64,000 bases of DNA from Gordionus sp. m RMFG-2023 (lineage: Eukaryota; Nematomorpha; Gordioida; Chordodea; Parachordodidae), in the NCBI RefSeq assembly GCF_954871325.1, contig NC_088778.1, positions 12,657,882-12,721,881 of the forward strand, read 5' to 3'. The notes below the pieces were generated by a model. That model did no database searches and had not been told where the DNA came from. It worked only from the letters and a program-made list of their open reading frames with translations. Shown here one piece after another: positions 1 to 11,546 of the stretch. A program made the translations under genes and the position numbers. Each line of letters begins with the position of its first letter. The first letter of the stretch is position 1.

Positions 1-1
1 A

Positions 2-436
2 CTTTTAAATTCGATACGAACTAGTTTATTTTTCAAAGATAATGTTGTTCACTCCAGTTCGGTATAAAGTTTATTACAAAGTTCGAGGATTAGCACATAT
101 TGGGTATTATTGATGAAGTATTAATCTATAAATTAAATAGTAAACATAAGGTTTATTATCCTATTCAACGAAGAGATATCATTGATCAATGGAATAGATT
201 AGATTGTGAAATGGAGACAATGAAACACCTTAGCACACCTTATTTATCTGAGGTTCAATTATTATTTGTTAATATTAATCAAATTTTTATAGAAACAAGA
301 AATGTATTATTTGGAAAACATAAAAGCAAATAAATTATTAAATGAAATTAAAGCAAAATACAAATCTAATTTTGTTAAACATAAATATATTGTAACACAA
401 TTACAAAGTTTATATGAAAGTAAAAAGTGGGAATAA
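2..436 (+). CDS. 3' end of an unrecognised host gene with very short introns
   Basis: I do not recognise this protein. Three open segments join in phase: 2-61, 94-267 and 293-436 (TAA at 434-436). The proposed introns are 62-93 (GTATAAAG...TTAG, 32 nt) and 268-292 (GTTAAT...TATAG, 25 nt). Without the second intron the frame closes at 333. With it, a further 47 codons stay open and give a Lys/Leu-rich, coiled-coil-like C-terminus ending ESKKWE. The middle part carries YYPIQRRDIIDQWNRL. The gene begins before the window. The alternative is a plain ORF ending at 333 with no second intron. No transposase or polymerase motif is visible, so I treat it as a host gene. The assignment as a real gene is moderate, and the exon structure is inference from splice signals only. 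Confidence 0.5.
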
Positions 437-866
437 AATTTATAACTTATATCTTTAATTTAAGAAAATAGAATCATCTATTATATATGATTGCATTAAA
501 TTATAATATATATTTGTTTAAAATTCCTGACCCCAGAAATTTTATAATTTAAGTTATATTAAGTTTTCCTTTAGTGAATTCTACAAAAATAAACAATCTT
601 TGACCTGACCATTTTAGTTGTTTTTGATATTTATGATTTTTGATTTCCTAAGGATGGCAGGGGCTAAGATATAGGTGTTCAAAGTGCAAAATATTATCAA
701 ATCTTGAAATGCAAATAATAGCTTTTTATTATTATGAAAAAATAAATTGTCACAAAAATATTAAGAGCAAATAATGGAAGTTAATATAGAAGAAAATTGG
801 TATTTATTTCTCTTTGATTTATATATACATTAGATCAGCACTGATATTGGGCTTTTAGAAAATATC
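437..866. other. Gene-free AT-rich stretch
   Basis: Only AT-rich sequence with no convincing reading frame. At 867 a motif CAGGGCTGTGAACCC begins. It resembles the terminal repeat of the hAT at 14,185 and may be the left end of an older hAT into which the 889-3368 copy inserted. No matching right end was found. Confidence 0.4.
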
Positions 867-1876
867 AGGGCTGTGAACCCTGAACCAGCAGAGTTGGGCA
901 GGTCCTCCTGAAAAAGAATCTAGATACAGATACAGATTCTTTATAAAAAAAGGAATCTTAGATACAGATACTAGTATCTTGTTCAAAATATCAAAAAGAT
1001 AAAAGATTCTTGTATCTTTTACTAAATTAGAGTATCTTAAATACAAGATACCTTCAAATTATCATTACCAATTAAATTAGAATAGTTTATAAAATACAAT
1101 TTTTATTAGTTATTTGTGAAGAACATAGTATTACACATATAATAATGAATATTTGCAATAATTAATAAAATATTTATTGATGAATTAATTATAATAACCA
1201 GGGATTTTAATATTAATTTTTGTCCATTAATAGCTTAAACAGGGAAGGGAGAGTAGTATATTTAATAGGAGTTGAAAATGTGCAAATAAGAAAAAAAATT
1301 AAATCAAATGATTTATTAGAATTTGCAGGTTATTTTTTGTGTTGTTTTGAATATAGCTTATATTCGGAATATATGGCTAAATGGCATCTCTAAAAAAAAT
1401 AATACTAGTTTTATTTTATTCATTATCTTTAATAAGTATTTATCATTACTTGTTTGTGATATTTATGTATTTTTTAAATTAGTTTTATTTTCTAGTATGA
1501 CTTATTAATTCTTGCATTTGTAATATCATATATATATAAATATCATTTAAATCTCTTTTCAAATTTTTTTATTATATTTCTTGCAAAATCATTAATTATA
1601 TATAAAAAATATGTAAATATTGTACAACATTATATTATTTAATATATAAAAAAAATTTTTTAATGCATTTTAAATTGATTAAATTTTGTAGATAAATACT
1701 GTAATATAATTTTACTTATATCATAAATAAATAAAAGTAACTAATAAAATTAAATTCTACCTTATTATAATTATTTTATTAAGAGCCTTTTAAAATTATC
1801 TAATGTTATATATCAATTATAGCTTAAATATTTCCTCTAATAAGAACTTGCTAAAATAATTAAATATAAAATATAT

Positions 1877-2632
1877 TAGGGATGTGCCGATATTTTTTAT
1901 CGAACCGATATTTCACCCATTTTAAAATATCAATTATCGGTCAATATTATAAAATTTGATTCGATATAAAAATGGCTTCTTTAACAAAAATAAAATTTTA
2001 AAAAATAGTTATATCTAAAATCATTTATTTTTATAAATAAAATCGAAATCCATTTTTATGTATATTTTTTTAATAATAATATTTAATTAATAAACATTCT
2101 ACCATATTGTTATTTTTTTGCGCATTCTGTTTATAAAAGTATGCGATAATCTCTTCAGAATCTGTTTTTAGTGAAGCTGGTGATATTGACAGTTAATATC
2201 GCCGCAAGCTGACCTTTGATAAATTGGAAATATTGGTATTACTAAAAAGAAATCTTCGCTATATTAATGTTAAATATTATTTTAAATATTTATTTCAAAT
2301 TTCATAATATAATTGTTTAATTAATATGTATATAGATTAATGTTATTACTTGTTATATAAAAGTGATTTAACAATAAAAATATTTTATATACTTTTAGAA
2401 TTGCAATTGAATTGAATATAAACTATAACTGATCGTTATAATATATTTAAATGACATAAGTTATGGTATAGTTAAATTATGGTTGTTATACTAATAAAAA
2501 GTATATTAAAAATTAAACCCATTGGTATCTTTACAGAATACAAAATTAGATATGATATCGGATCGGTAATCGGGATATCAATTGAATATCGGATCGGATT
2601 GATCTCTAAAAAGTGGTATCGGTACACCTCTA
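1877..2632. mobile_element. Non-autonomous hAT derivative, TAGGGATGTGCCGAT ends
   Basis: Inverted ends TAGGGATGTGCCGAT (1877) and ATCGGTACACCTCTA (to 2632) with near-matching 8-bp flanks (AAATATAT / AAAATTAT). The interior around 2150-2250 keeps a remnant of a hAT dimerisation domain on the plus strand (reads SSESVFSEAGDIDS). It is therefore a shrunken transposon rather than a random MITE. It is the same family as 27,823-28,521 and is related to the full copy at 47,564-50,310. Confidence 0.75.
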
Positions 2633-2779
2633 AAAATTATATATCCAAAATGATTTTAATTTGATAATCAACCATCTTCTATAAAAAAATTTAATAACAA
2701 TAAGAGGGACTTAAGTATAGGTATTATTATGTTAATAATTATAAAATAAAAATGTATAATATACTTTAATATGTTTAAC

Positions 2780-2945
2780 AAAGTTTGTAGAGGAGTTTGT
2801 TCAACCTTTAATAACATTTTTACTTGTGCAATTTTGACATTCAGCTTGTACCTTGTCCTTTTTCACATAAATTACTTTATAAAATTTTCCATCTAGAATT
2901 TTAAGATTCGGATTTGATTCAGGAGAACCTATCCATAATTTCATC
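2780..2945 (-). pseudogene. BED zinc-finger remnant of the hAT transposase
   Basis: On the minus strand this stretch aligns with the open BED segment at 63,617-63,395, sharing the codons for the acidic N-terminus, the SNPNLKILDGKF region and the Cys pair. It is decayed and cannot encode a protein on its own. It shows that copy 1 descends from the longer copy at 60,886. Confidence 0.6.
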
Positions 2946-3681
2946 TTCACTACTATAAATATTAAACATTCTACAAATTAAAAAATATTACATATAAAAT
3001 ATAACCTTTACTTATTTAGTTTTGGTGTTGTTATTTTTAATCTATCTATCTTTGTGATCTGTAAAATTTCCAACTAATTTTGGTTATCAATATATTTAAA
3101 TAGCAGAAAATAATACAAGATTTCACGAAGAAAATAAAGTTAGATTGTGTGATATGTAAATGTTTTAAATATGAATATTAAAAAGAATCTGTATCTGTAT
3201 CTTTTTAAAGAAAATGAAAAAGATACAAGATTCTTTTCAAAATAAAGGATCTTAGATACAGATACTAGTATCTTATTAAAAATGTCAATAAGATACTGAG
3301 TACAAGATACAAAAGGATCTTGTATCTTATATCTTAGATACAAGTATTAGCGGTACTGCCCAACTCTGTGAACCAGAACACTTGATATTTTACTAAACCT
3401 GAACCCTTTTTAATTAGGGTTATGGGTTCACTTTTTTCATTAAAAGTAACATGTATAAAACTTTATTAAAATTTGTAAATTATTTAAACATAAAACATCA
3501 TTTTTTCAATATAAATTTTTTTTTTTAAAGTTATTCATTGAGTTTATTATTAAAAAACAAATATAAAACAAAGGTCATATAAAAATATAGTGTATATATA
3601 TAAAAATTCAAAACAAACAACTATATTAAAATCAAATTTAAAATACAATATCAGTTTACTTGCATTGCTATATGGAACTAG

Positions 3682-4270
3682 TGTTGTTAAATGGCTGAGC
3701 CAAGCTGGCTTAGCCAAAAACTCAGCCAGTTTTTGAGCCAAAAATTTGGCTCAGGCTTAAGACGGCTCATTGAGCCGGCTGACTCAGCTGTTGGCTCAAG
3801 CCTTTGGTTCACTCAAGCCGATTATTAAGGCAAAATTTATTTATTTGAGATTAGTGTTAGTGTTGCTAAACGGCTGAGTCAAGCCAGATTAGTCCTAAAT
3901 TCAGCCAGTTTTTAAGTCGAAATTGACTAAGATTCAAGCCTCCTCATTGAGCCATTTTAGTTGGCAGGTTCGAGTCGGCTCAAACCGGCTAAGGAGTTGC
4001 CTTAAGCCATCTTTTAAACCAAAATTTATTTATTTGAGATTAGTGTTGTTAAATGGCTGAGCCAAGCCGGCTTAGCCATAAACTCATCTAGTTTTTGAGT
4101 CGAAAATTGACTCAAGCCAGCTCTTTGAGCCAAATTAGTTGGCTGGCTTGAGTCAGCTCATGACTTGGCACAAGCCAACTTTTCAGCAGAAATATATTTT
4201 TAAACATCTAAGCCAAGCCGGCTTAGCCCTAAATTCAGAATGTTTTTGAGTCAAAAATTGACTAATGCTG
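3682..4270. repeat. Tandem repeat, ~180-bp unit built on GGCTGAGCC / GGCTTAGCC
   Basis: Successive units begin at about 3682, 3861 and 4042 (GTGTTGTTAAATGGCTGAGCC type), with a partial fourth near 4200. Each unit contains several copies of inverted words such as GGCTGAGCC, GGCTCAAGCC and GCCGGCTTAGCC, and ends with AATTTATTTATTTGAGATTAG. Units are about 75-85% alike by eye. The many self-complementary GGCT..AGCC words could fold. No protein is evident. Confidence 0.8.
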
Positions 4271-4289
4271 AAGCCAAAAGGAAGATCTC

Positions 4290-5390
4290 ATAATAAAAAA
4301 GGTCTACGACACATTGTATGGCAGACTCTTGTTTTTTTCTATCTGCATTATGAAATTGTAAAAAGTATAGTGTATTCCTGACGATAATAAGTGTTTTTAG
4401 GCAAAACTCATTCACAAGTTGCTTAATCATTTTGAGTATAACACCTACTATTCATTTAAAAAAAAATATGGATATTAAATAATTGGAATCAGCTATAAAA
4501 AAATAACATAAAAAAGGATTTGATTCATTTTTTATATTTTTTATTTAATATTATATTGAATTTGTTTAATGTAATTTTATAAATTTTTATTTAATATTAT
4601 TTATTCTTATTTACCCATGCTATAAATGGAAAAAAACACAAATTTAGAATTTGTAAATAAATTATACCCCTCATATATTTTTTAAAAATATTTTATTTTT
4701 TTGTTTTTAAATTTTATTTTAACATGTTATTTTATTTTATAGATATATATAAATTAAAATATAAATCATTTTTTTCTTTTTAGCTAAAGATATTTAGATA
4801 AATAATCTTTCATTGACTCAACATTTTATTTATTTATTTTTTCATAGAATTTGATGTAAATATTAATTAATTTTTTTATTAAACATTTTTAAAGGTGGTT
4901 TATATTAATAATAAGTATTATTTATGAATTTTTACATGTGGTTTTTTTAAATATTAATATCAGATAGCTGCAGAGGTAATTTGCATGGCCCGAATTTTTA
5001 AAATAGAAAAATTTCGTCCACGATTCTATTTTCAAAAAAAAAATTAGGCCTGGCAAGGATTTTTTTAAAAATATTTAGACATAGTCCGTGATTTATATAC
5101 TCAGGGCTGGCCCGTCCCGGACTTTTTTAATGTTATTTTTTCACACCACCATCTTTCAATCGTTTGATTTGTTATTGATATTTCTATCTTCAATATCAAC
5201 AAAGATTTTACCTTATATATATATATTTTGTTGAACATATTTTGATTTGATAAGAATTTTAAATCTCTTTGTAAATAAATCATTTTTGAGGAATTCTTTT
5301 GAGAATTTTATTATAAATAAACAATTTTTTAGATAAATCTTTTATAGTTTTTTTTTATCATCTTTGTAAAATTATATATTTTTTTAGTAT
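4290..5390. other. AT-rich stretch, a few short GC-richer fragments
   Basis: No gene is seen. Around 4968-5120 there are GC-richer words (CTGCAGAGGTAATTTGCA, GGCCTGGCAAGG, GGGCTGGCCCGTCCCGG) that recur in rearranged form at 47,100-47,335. They are probably pieces of a non-autonomous transposon. The rest is poly-AT. Confidence 0.4.
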
Positions 5391-5391
5391 G

Positions 5392-7424
5392 GGCCATCAT
5401 TCCATGTCAAATCGATCAAAAAAGGCACATTTTCGACCGACCCCTTTTAAAATAGTTAAAAATTTTTGGAATTATTTAGATAGGTATATAATTGAGAAAG
5501 CCGTTTATTGTAGCTCGCTAGCACACCTGGTTTCCGAGATATAGGATTTCTAAAGTGCAAAAAAGAGCCATTTTGGAATCTGAAAAATTATTAAAATGCT
5601 TATATCTCAAATACTATTTATAGTAAAAAAATATATAATATATCATATTGTAGGTAAAAAAAATCTCTAAAGGCTACTAAAAAATAATAATAATTGGCGC
5701 TAATTTGAGTCCTTAACTTCCGGTTTACCTATATTGCTTCACCTGTATTTTTAAGCAAAAAAGGGGGTTTGATTTCGAAATTTTTTTTTTGCTTTTTATT
5801 TAAACACCTTTAATAAATATATATACGATGTCAAAACCTTGGCGACGCTATCGACTTTTCCGAAATATACATTTTTACCAAAAATTGATGAAAAAATACA
5901 TGGCGCTAATGGTTGAAAAATATTTTTTTTAAGGAAAATGAAAATATTGATACGTTTATGAGAAATGTGATAAAATTTTCCAGTTCTGCCCCCCCCCCCA
6001 TCATCCTTAAAAAGTTTTACATTTTTTAGATCTCTACTTTGCTACTATAGCTAATGACTTATTAGCTCGATAATTTATAACAGCTGCAGTAAAAACGAAT
6101 ATTTTATTAGGCATATCGAATATATTTTACAAAATAAACTGTTTAAAACGATCTCTCTTTCTGCGTAATATTTTTAACTTGTCTGTTGAGATTAATTTTA
6201 AATAATTCAACCCGTCTGCAGCTTATTATTTTATCGTCTATCTGCCAATGACATTCGGGATTTGGAGAGTATAAAAACATTTATTCTAGGTGCAGATCAA
6301 TTAAAATTTTATTCTATATCACAGATGGACGTACCAAATATTAAAATGTGGCAACCCATTTAATCTACAGAGACATGGTTATTATCTCGAGAATCTAAGA
6401 AAGATTCTACCCTGTATGACCCAAAAAAATTTACCATTCAATTAAGATATGTTAATATGCTCTACATGCCGACAAAAATTAGCAAACATTCCTTATACTT
6501 CAAATGACAATGTAGATATTGATTCTCCCCCTCATATAATTAATCAAGAGGCTATTGATAACATTAATATATCCCTACAATCAATAGGGGAATCTCTCAT
6601 TAAAAGAAAACGCTTATGTGAAAAGAAATATTCGAAGAAAAAAAATATCTAGAGCAAAATAAAGTTTTAACGACTAAAATTATATCATTATCTTCATCAA
6701 ATGATGAAAAATTCGATGAAATTTTATATACCTTAAAAATTAAAAAAATTATATGAAAGACATTTATTATTGGAAATTTTTTACATTATTAAGTGTCTAA
6801 TGGGCATTTCCCCATTCTGCCCCTCAGTTTAATTAGTATATTTAATAGAAATTAAAAAAATTTTAGTATAAAAAGTGAAAATATCCGGTTATTGATAAGT
6901 TAGCGGCAAAATTTTAACCATAATCCGTAATTTCATAAAGCGCTATCTACTTTTTTCTTCAATCTTTAGAGTCGATATCGTCGCCAAGGTTTTGACACCC
7001 TATATATATTTAGCAAAGGTGTCTAAATAAAAGGCAATAAAAAAATTTCGAAAACAAACCCCCTTTTTTGTAAAAACACAGGTAAAGCAAAATAGGTAAA
7101 CCAGATGTTAACGGATCAAATTGGTGCCAGTTTTTATTGTTTTTTAAAAGCTCTATAGAAAATTTTTTACCTACAATTTGATATATTATATATTTTTTTA
7201 CTATAAATAGTTTTTGAGATATAAGCATTTTAAATATTTTACAGATTCCAAATAAGTTCTTTTTTGCACCTTTGAGCCTCTATATCTCGGGAACCAGGTG
7301 TGCTAGCGAGCTAAAATAAACGGCTTTCTCATTTTCTTAACTATCTAAATAACTCCAGAAATTTTTAACAATTTTAAAAGGGTCAGCCGAATCGTGATCG
7401 ATATAACGTGGAATGACGATGTGG
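5392..7424. mobile_element. Unclassified DNA element with ~600-bp terminal inverted repeats
   Basis: Positions 5392-5985 and 6830-7424 are inverted copies of each other, about 80-85% alike by eye. Shared landmarks include CATTCCA near each tip, GCTCGCTAGCACACCTGGTT (5513 side) with its complement near 7295, and a CAAAACCTTGGCGACG stretch near 5838 with its complement near 6985. The unique middle (about 6000-6830) holds one small reading frame. Target duplications could not be fixed. The very long inverted arms with a small core suggest a foldback-type or internally deleted DNA transposon. I cannot assign a superfamily. Confidence 0.75.
6300..6652 (+). pseudogene. Cys-containing coding remnant inside the long-TIR element
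   Basis: The frame ending at 6652 contains MLICSTCRQKL followed by an Asn/Ile-rich stretch and a basic tail. Just upstream, in shifted frame, sequence resembling HGYYLENLRKILP is visible, so the original frame ran further left. A CxxCRxxL pattern suggests a zinc-binding N-terminus as found in several transposon-encoded proteins. No catalytic domain remains. I do not recognise the family. Confidence 0.4.
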
Positions 7425-7479
7425 TTTTTTCTAAATAATTTTTTTTAAAATATTTATATCTTTTTTATGTTATTTTATA

Positions 7480-8338
7480 TGATCTTTTTAACGAAAATAT
7501 TTAATGTGATAATTGTCATATTCGTTATTTTTGAAACTTTTTGACATAAAGGGTAAAATAATTTTTATATTGTAAAGATGTTAAATTATAAATTCAATGA
7601 AGATGTTCCTTGGAAAATTAGAAAACTGGCAATTATCATAATCAATATTTTTAAACATATTAGATTTTTTTTGACGCTAATGGACAAAAATACATATTTT
7701 TAACATGCTAAATTAAAGTTTCAATTAAGTTGTAACATATAAAAGTGACAATTGTCATAATCGTTGTTTTTTAAAGTTTTTAAAATTTTTTGATGCAAAT
7801 GGGCTAAAATAAGTATTGCTAAAATGTTTAAATAAAACTTAAGTGAAGATGTACCCTAGATAAGTGACAATTATCATAATCGTTATTTTTAAATTTTATA
7901 GAATTTTTTTGACGCAAATGGATATAAATATAGGTTGTAACATGTTAATTAAAATTTAATTGAAGATGTACTATAGATAAGTGACAATTGTCATTATCGT
8001 TATTTTTAATGTTTTTTTAATTTTTTTAACGCAAATGGGTAAAAATATTTGTAAACATGTTAAATTCCTACATCTTAAATTTGACATTTTTACAATATAT
8101 TTTAACCCATTTGGGTCAAAAAACTTTAAAAATAACGATTATGACAATTGCTTCTTATCTATACATCTTCACTGAAGTTTTATATTAACATGTACGCAAT
8201 CTATATTTTTGCCCATTTTTGAGTCAAAAAAATTCAATAAACTTAAAATAATGATTATTTTACTTCTCCATGGTACATCTTCATGAAATTTTAATTTAAT
8301 ATGTTTACAATCTATATCTTAACCCATTTAATAGTTCT
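7480..8338. repeat. Inverted tandem array, ~115-bp unit with ACAATTGTCAtaATCGTTAT core
   Basis: From about 7500 to 8040 the unit (GTGACAATTGTCATAATCG..., then TTTTTGACGCAAATGGG, then AACATGTTAA, then GAAGATGTAC) repeats about five times in one orientation. From about 8050 to 8338 two or more units run in the opposite orientation (AACGATTATGACAATTG...), so the array is a large palindrome. The same unit occurs 2-3 times inside the foldback element at 57,650-57,950. No coding function is seen. Confidence 0.75.
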
Positions 8339-8339
8339 T

Positions 8340-8745
8340 GAGACGTCCAAATTGAAATAGCGGAGGATCAAGGGAAATATTTTAATATTTCACTTATTAG
8401 ATGCATCTGTTAGAATTGCATATTTATGCCCATCTTTCAAATTGTCAAGAATTGACCTCCTGAATTCAGGTTCTAAAGCATTAATGATATCCTTGCTCAT
8501 TTTTGTTCTACAAGTAAAGTTCTTTGTTTTTTTATAAATTAATATATTTAAATAATTCAAGATGTTATTTTATTTTGAAAAATAGTTACCAACAATGTAT
8601 TTATATAAACCAATTATAAAAAATAATAGGCGGATAATTAAGTCAATTCAAAATCCTAGCTGAAGGACGTTAGCAATTTTTATATTTCTCCCCGCAAAAT
8701 ATCAAATTTCTCCCGCAATTTGAAAATTTTGACCTGGCAACCCTG
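8340..8745 (-). mobile_element. hAT-like transposon end with transposase-like remnant
   Basis: The right boundary reads CCTGGCAACCCTG ending at 8745, a common hAT terminus. Reading inward on the minus strand, about 8505-8340 gives MSKDIINALEPEFRRSIL, then KYAILTDASNK, then IKIFPLILRYFN. This resembles the start of the RNase H-fold region of hAT-like/DUF4371-type transposases (the DxS..K...P...R motif block). One in-frame stop follows DASNK. The element is cut off on the left at the repeat array. Family assignment is tentative. Confidence 0.45.
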
Positions 8746-9780
8746 GCCATGACACTCATATCAGAATTTATTATATTGGATAAAATGATAAAATAAAAAC
8801 ACTAAAAATCTTTGGAAGAAATAATTGTGCATATATATTGAAGCATTGAGTTATTTACACGGCAAGAATGCCATATTAGAAATGAAACATTTTGCAACTA
8901 TAAAATAAGGACCAGAATGATATGATGAAACAATTAAGATTTTATAAATTGTCCACCACCTCTAGTTGGTATTTTATATTTTAAAATAATAGTAGTTTGT
9001 AAAAATATCAAAAATATACTTGTATTGAAAATTTAACTCAAAACTGTTTTTTGAAAAAGAAAAAAATAGCTTTCCTAACGTAAAAAAAGAAAAGATATCA
9101 AATTTATTACATCTATTGTAGGATGAATAATAAAATGTTTAATTTTAAAATTATTTATAACTAAATAGATGGCGTTAAATACTTGAAAGCAAATTGTTAG
9201 TATATTTATTATCAAAAGCATTTATTAGTAAAATTCATTATAATATTAGCTGTAATATATTATAACTGTCAAATACGTCTATAAAAGTGGCATTTTATTT
9301 AATAGTTTATAAACAACTGCATATAATAGAGGATTATAAACTATATGTCTACTTACTTTTTATTATACTTATTTGGACCTTGAAAATATTTTTAGGAATA
9401 GGTATGATAATAAAATTTAAAATAAATATACAGTTGATTAGTCATTTTGAACTCTGCTAATTACAATGTTAAATTTTTTAGTTTTCAATTAATAAATGAT
9501 TATATTTATTTTATTAGGGTTATAAAATAATTTATATAATAATAGTCAATTAAGCTTCAACTGTTAATGCTAAATTAATATTTAGTGAGTGATATTAATA
9601 TTCTATTTTTAACACAAAATTTGATTGATTGCTTGCTGACATTGTGAAAATATAATTTGTATGTATTAATTTAATCTAATATTTAAAATAGTATTCATTT
9701 AATAAATATTTAGATAGTCTTATTAATTTTTAAATAATAGAATTAAATCTATATTTTACTTAATAGAATTATAAAAGAAA
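8746..9780. other. Gene-free AT-rich stretch
   Basis: Uniform AT-rich sequence; no reading frame, splice-joined exons or repeat could be supported. Confidence 0.5.
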
Positions 9781-9921
9781 TCTTTCAGGGGGCAATCAAA
9801 AAAAATTAGTTTTAGTTCAAGGGTTAAGATTCCATTTTTAAAAAAAATTTTGCTTCAGGGGGCTATTAAAATTTTCCGGGGGGGGGGGGTCGAGCACTTA
9901 CGCCCCCCTAGCGACGCCACT
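9781..9921. mobile_element. MITE-end fragment, CGACGCCACTG terminus with G tract
   Basis: Contains two CAGGGGGC words, a run of G at about 9879-9888, and the terminus CTAGCGACGCCACTG at about 9907-9921. This matches the ends of the element at 14,239-14,640 (GTAGCTACGCCACT). It is only one end of such an element. GC-rich debris of the same type (GGCCGGAGCGAGTCGAAGG) lies at 10,195-10,245. Confidence 0.45.
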
Positions 9922-11546
9922 GTTATCATTTGAGACAGTGATGAATTAATTAGCCTTTTTTATTATTTATAATAATTCCTTAGATGCAAAATTTTTTAAT
10001 ATCCGCAATCGAAAATATTTAATATTGTAATAAATGGATAAATATTTTGCATTAAAAAATATTATCTTTAGAAATTTTTTGTATTGTTTTACTTTTATTA
10101 TTTGTATACATAATAGATGTCAAAATATGAAATTCATAATAATTGAACAGAGTTTGCAAATTTCAATTAAAAAAGTATATATTTATATAAAACCCGGGCT
10201 AAGGCCGGAGCGAGTCGAAGGCCCGCGCCCTCATAGAATATTTTTTAGTTGAGCTCTCTGAGATGGTAAAGGTTAATGACGCCCCTGATTTTTATTATAT
10301 TGTATTATAATTTTCCGATGTCCTCACTACGTCATCGTGACGTCATATTATCATCGCTACGTATTTTTTTTATTTGTTGATTGTATTTTTTTTTCTATAT
10401 AATATTAAAATATTCCTGCAAGTATTGGATGTCAAAGCAATACATTAAATTATTTACAAAATATTACAAATTATTCATAATATCAATATCATTAATATTT
10501 TATACATTTACTTAATAAAATACCAACAGTCTTAATTTATTTTCATATAGTATTTTTTTATTATAAATTTATAAAATCAAAATATAATTATAACCTTGAT
10601 CATAGTACACAAAATGGATAAAAATCAAACATTAATCATTAAGCAATATAAAAAATAAATTGTTAGGATTGTTGCAGTGAATACAATTTCAATCCATATT
10701 TTTCTCCATAACTTAATTTTTGTCTCCAATAATACGAGGTAAGATTTGTTATTTCTTATAATAATATTAGGGCAGACCTGTTTTTGTCATGATTCTTTAA
10801 TAAGTGGTTTGCCGCTTTCCCAGTTTCCCTTATTACGAATTCACATGTTTTTTTTTGCATATATAACTAGAAGTTATCCCATAGAGTTAGACTAATTTTT
10901 TATAATTTAAATAAATTTATATTGCATCCTACATATTTTTAAAGCTATTCATTTTGTCGGGCCGCATAATATGTTCTTTTATCTCTGATGAATATTTTGT
11001 CTAACTAACTGAAAAATATACAAAGTACATTATTTTTAATATTTAACTAAATTAATATAACAATTTTTAAGGATCCTAATTTTTTAAAAGCTTACCATTT
11101 TGTCGGATCCACCATTGCTCTATTATCCCTGCTGTTTATTTTGTATAATGCACAAAAAAATATACATTGTACATTATTTTTATTATAAATAATTTTATAT
11201 AGGATTTTATATCTATTGGAAAAAAATCAATATATATTACAATATTTATTTTTATTCAATTAAAATTATATATTTATTCTTAAGGATCCGACCTTTTTTA
11301 ACAATACATACTCCTTTTTATTCTTTCAATAAAAAATAAACGAGGTTTTCTATTTTTAGGATTTTATATTTATTCCAAAAAAAAAATACATATTACGGTG
11401 GTATATATATATTATTTAAATTATTCTATACCTATTCACAAGGATCCTATTTTTTTTTAAGTTTGCCAATTTGTCTCTCCGAATGGTATTTTATTTTAAT
11501 CCTACCATATAAAATTAACTTGAGAATTATTTTGTTTTTACTTTAG

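Larger units (their letters stand above)
889..3368 (-). mobile_element. hAT transposon copy 1 (internally deleted relative of the copy at 60,886)
   Basis: The terminal inverted repeats read CAGAGTTGGGCAG at 889 and CTGCCCAACTCTG ending at 3368. A perfect 8-bp target duplication TGAACCAG lies at 881-888 and 3369-3376, the hAT hallmark. Both subterminal regions (about 900-1060 and 3165-3350) are dense in AGATAC/GTATCT words, probably transposase-binding sites. Coding content is nearly gone: only a decayed BED-finger region survives at about 2780-2945 on the minus strand, and it matches the open BED region at 63.4-63.6 kb. A second, related element (1877-2632) sits inside. It is non-autonomous and would have depended on copies like the one at 60,886. 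Confidence 0.9.

Noticed and set aside
855-1046. 63-codon minus-strand ORF (and similar ones at 3140-3343 and 60,835-61,047)
   Set aside because: All three are open only because of the AGATAC/GTATCT subterminal repeats of one hAT family.
7010-7228. 72-codon minus-strand ORF
   Set aside because: Lies wholly in the inverted arm of the long-TIR element, and the other arm does not conserve the frame.
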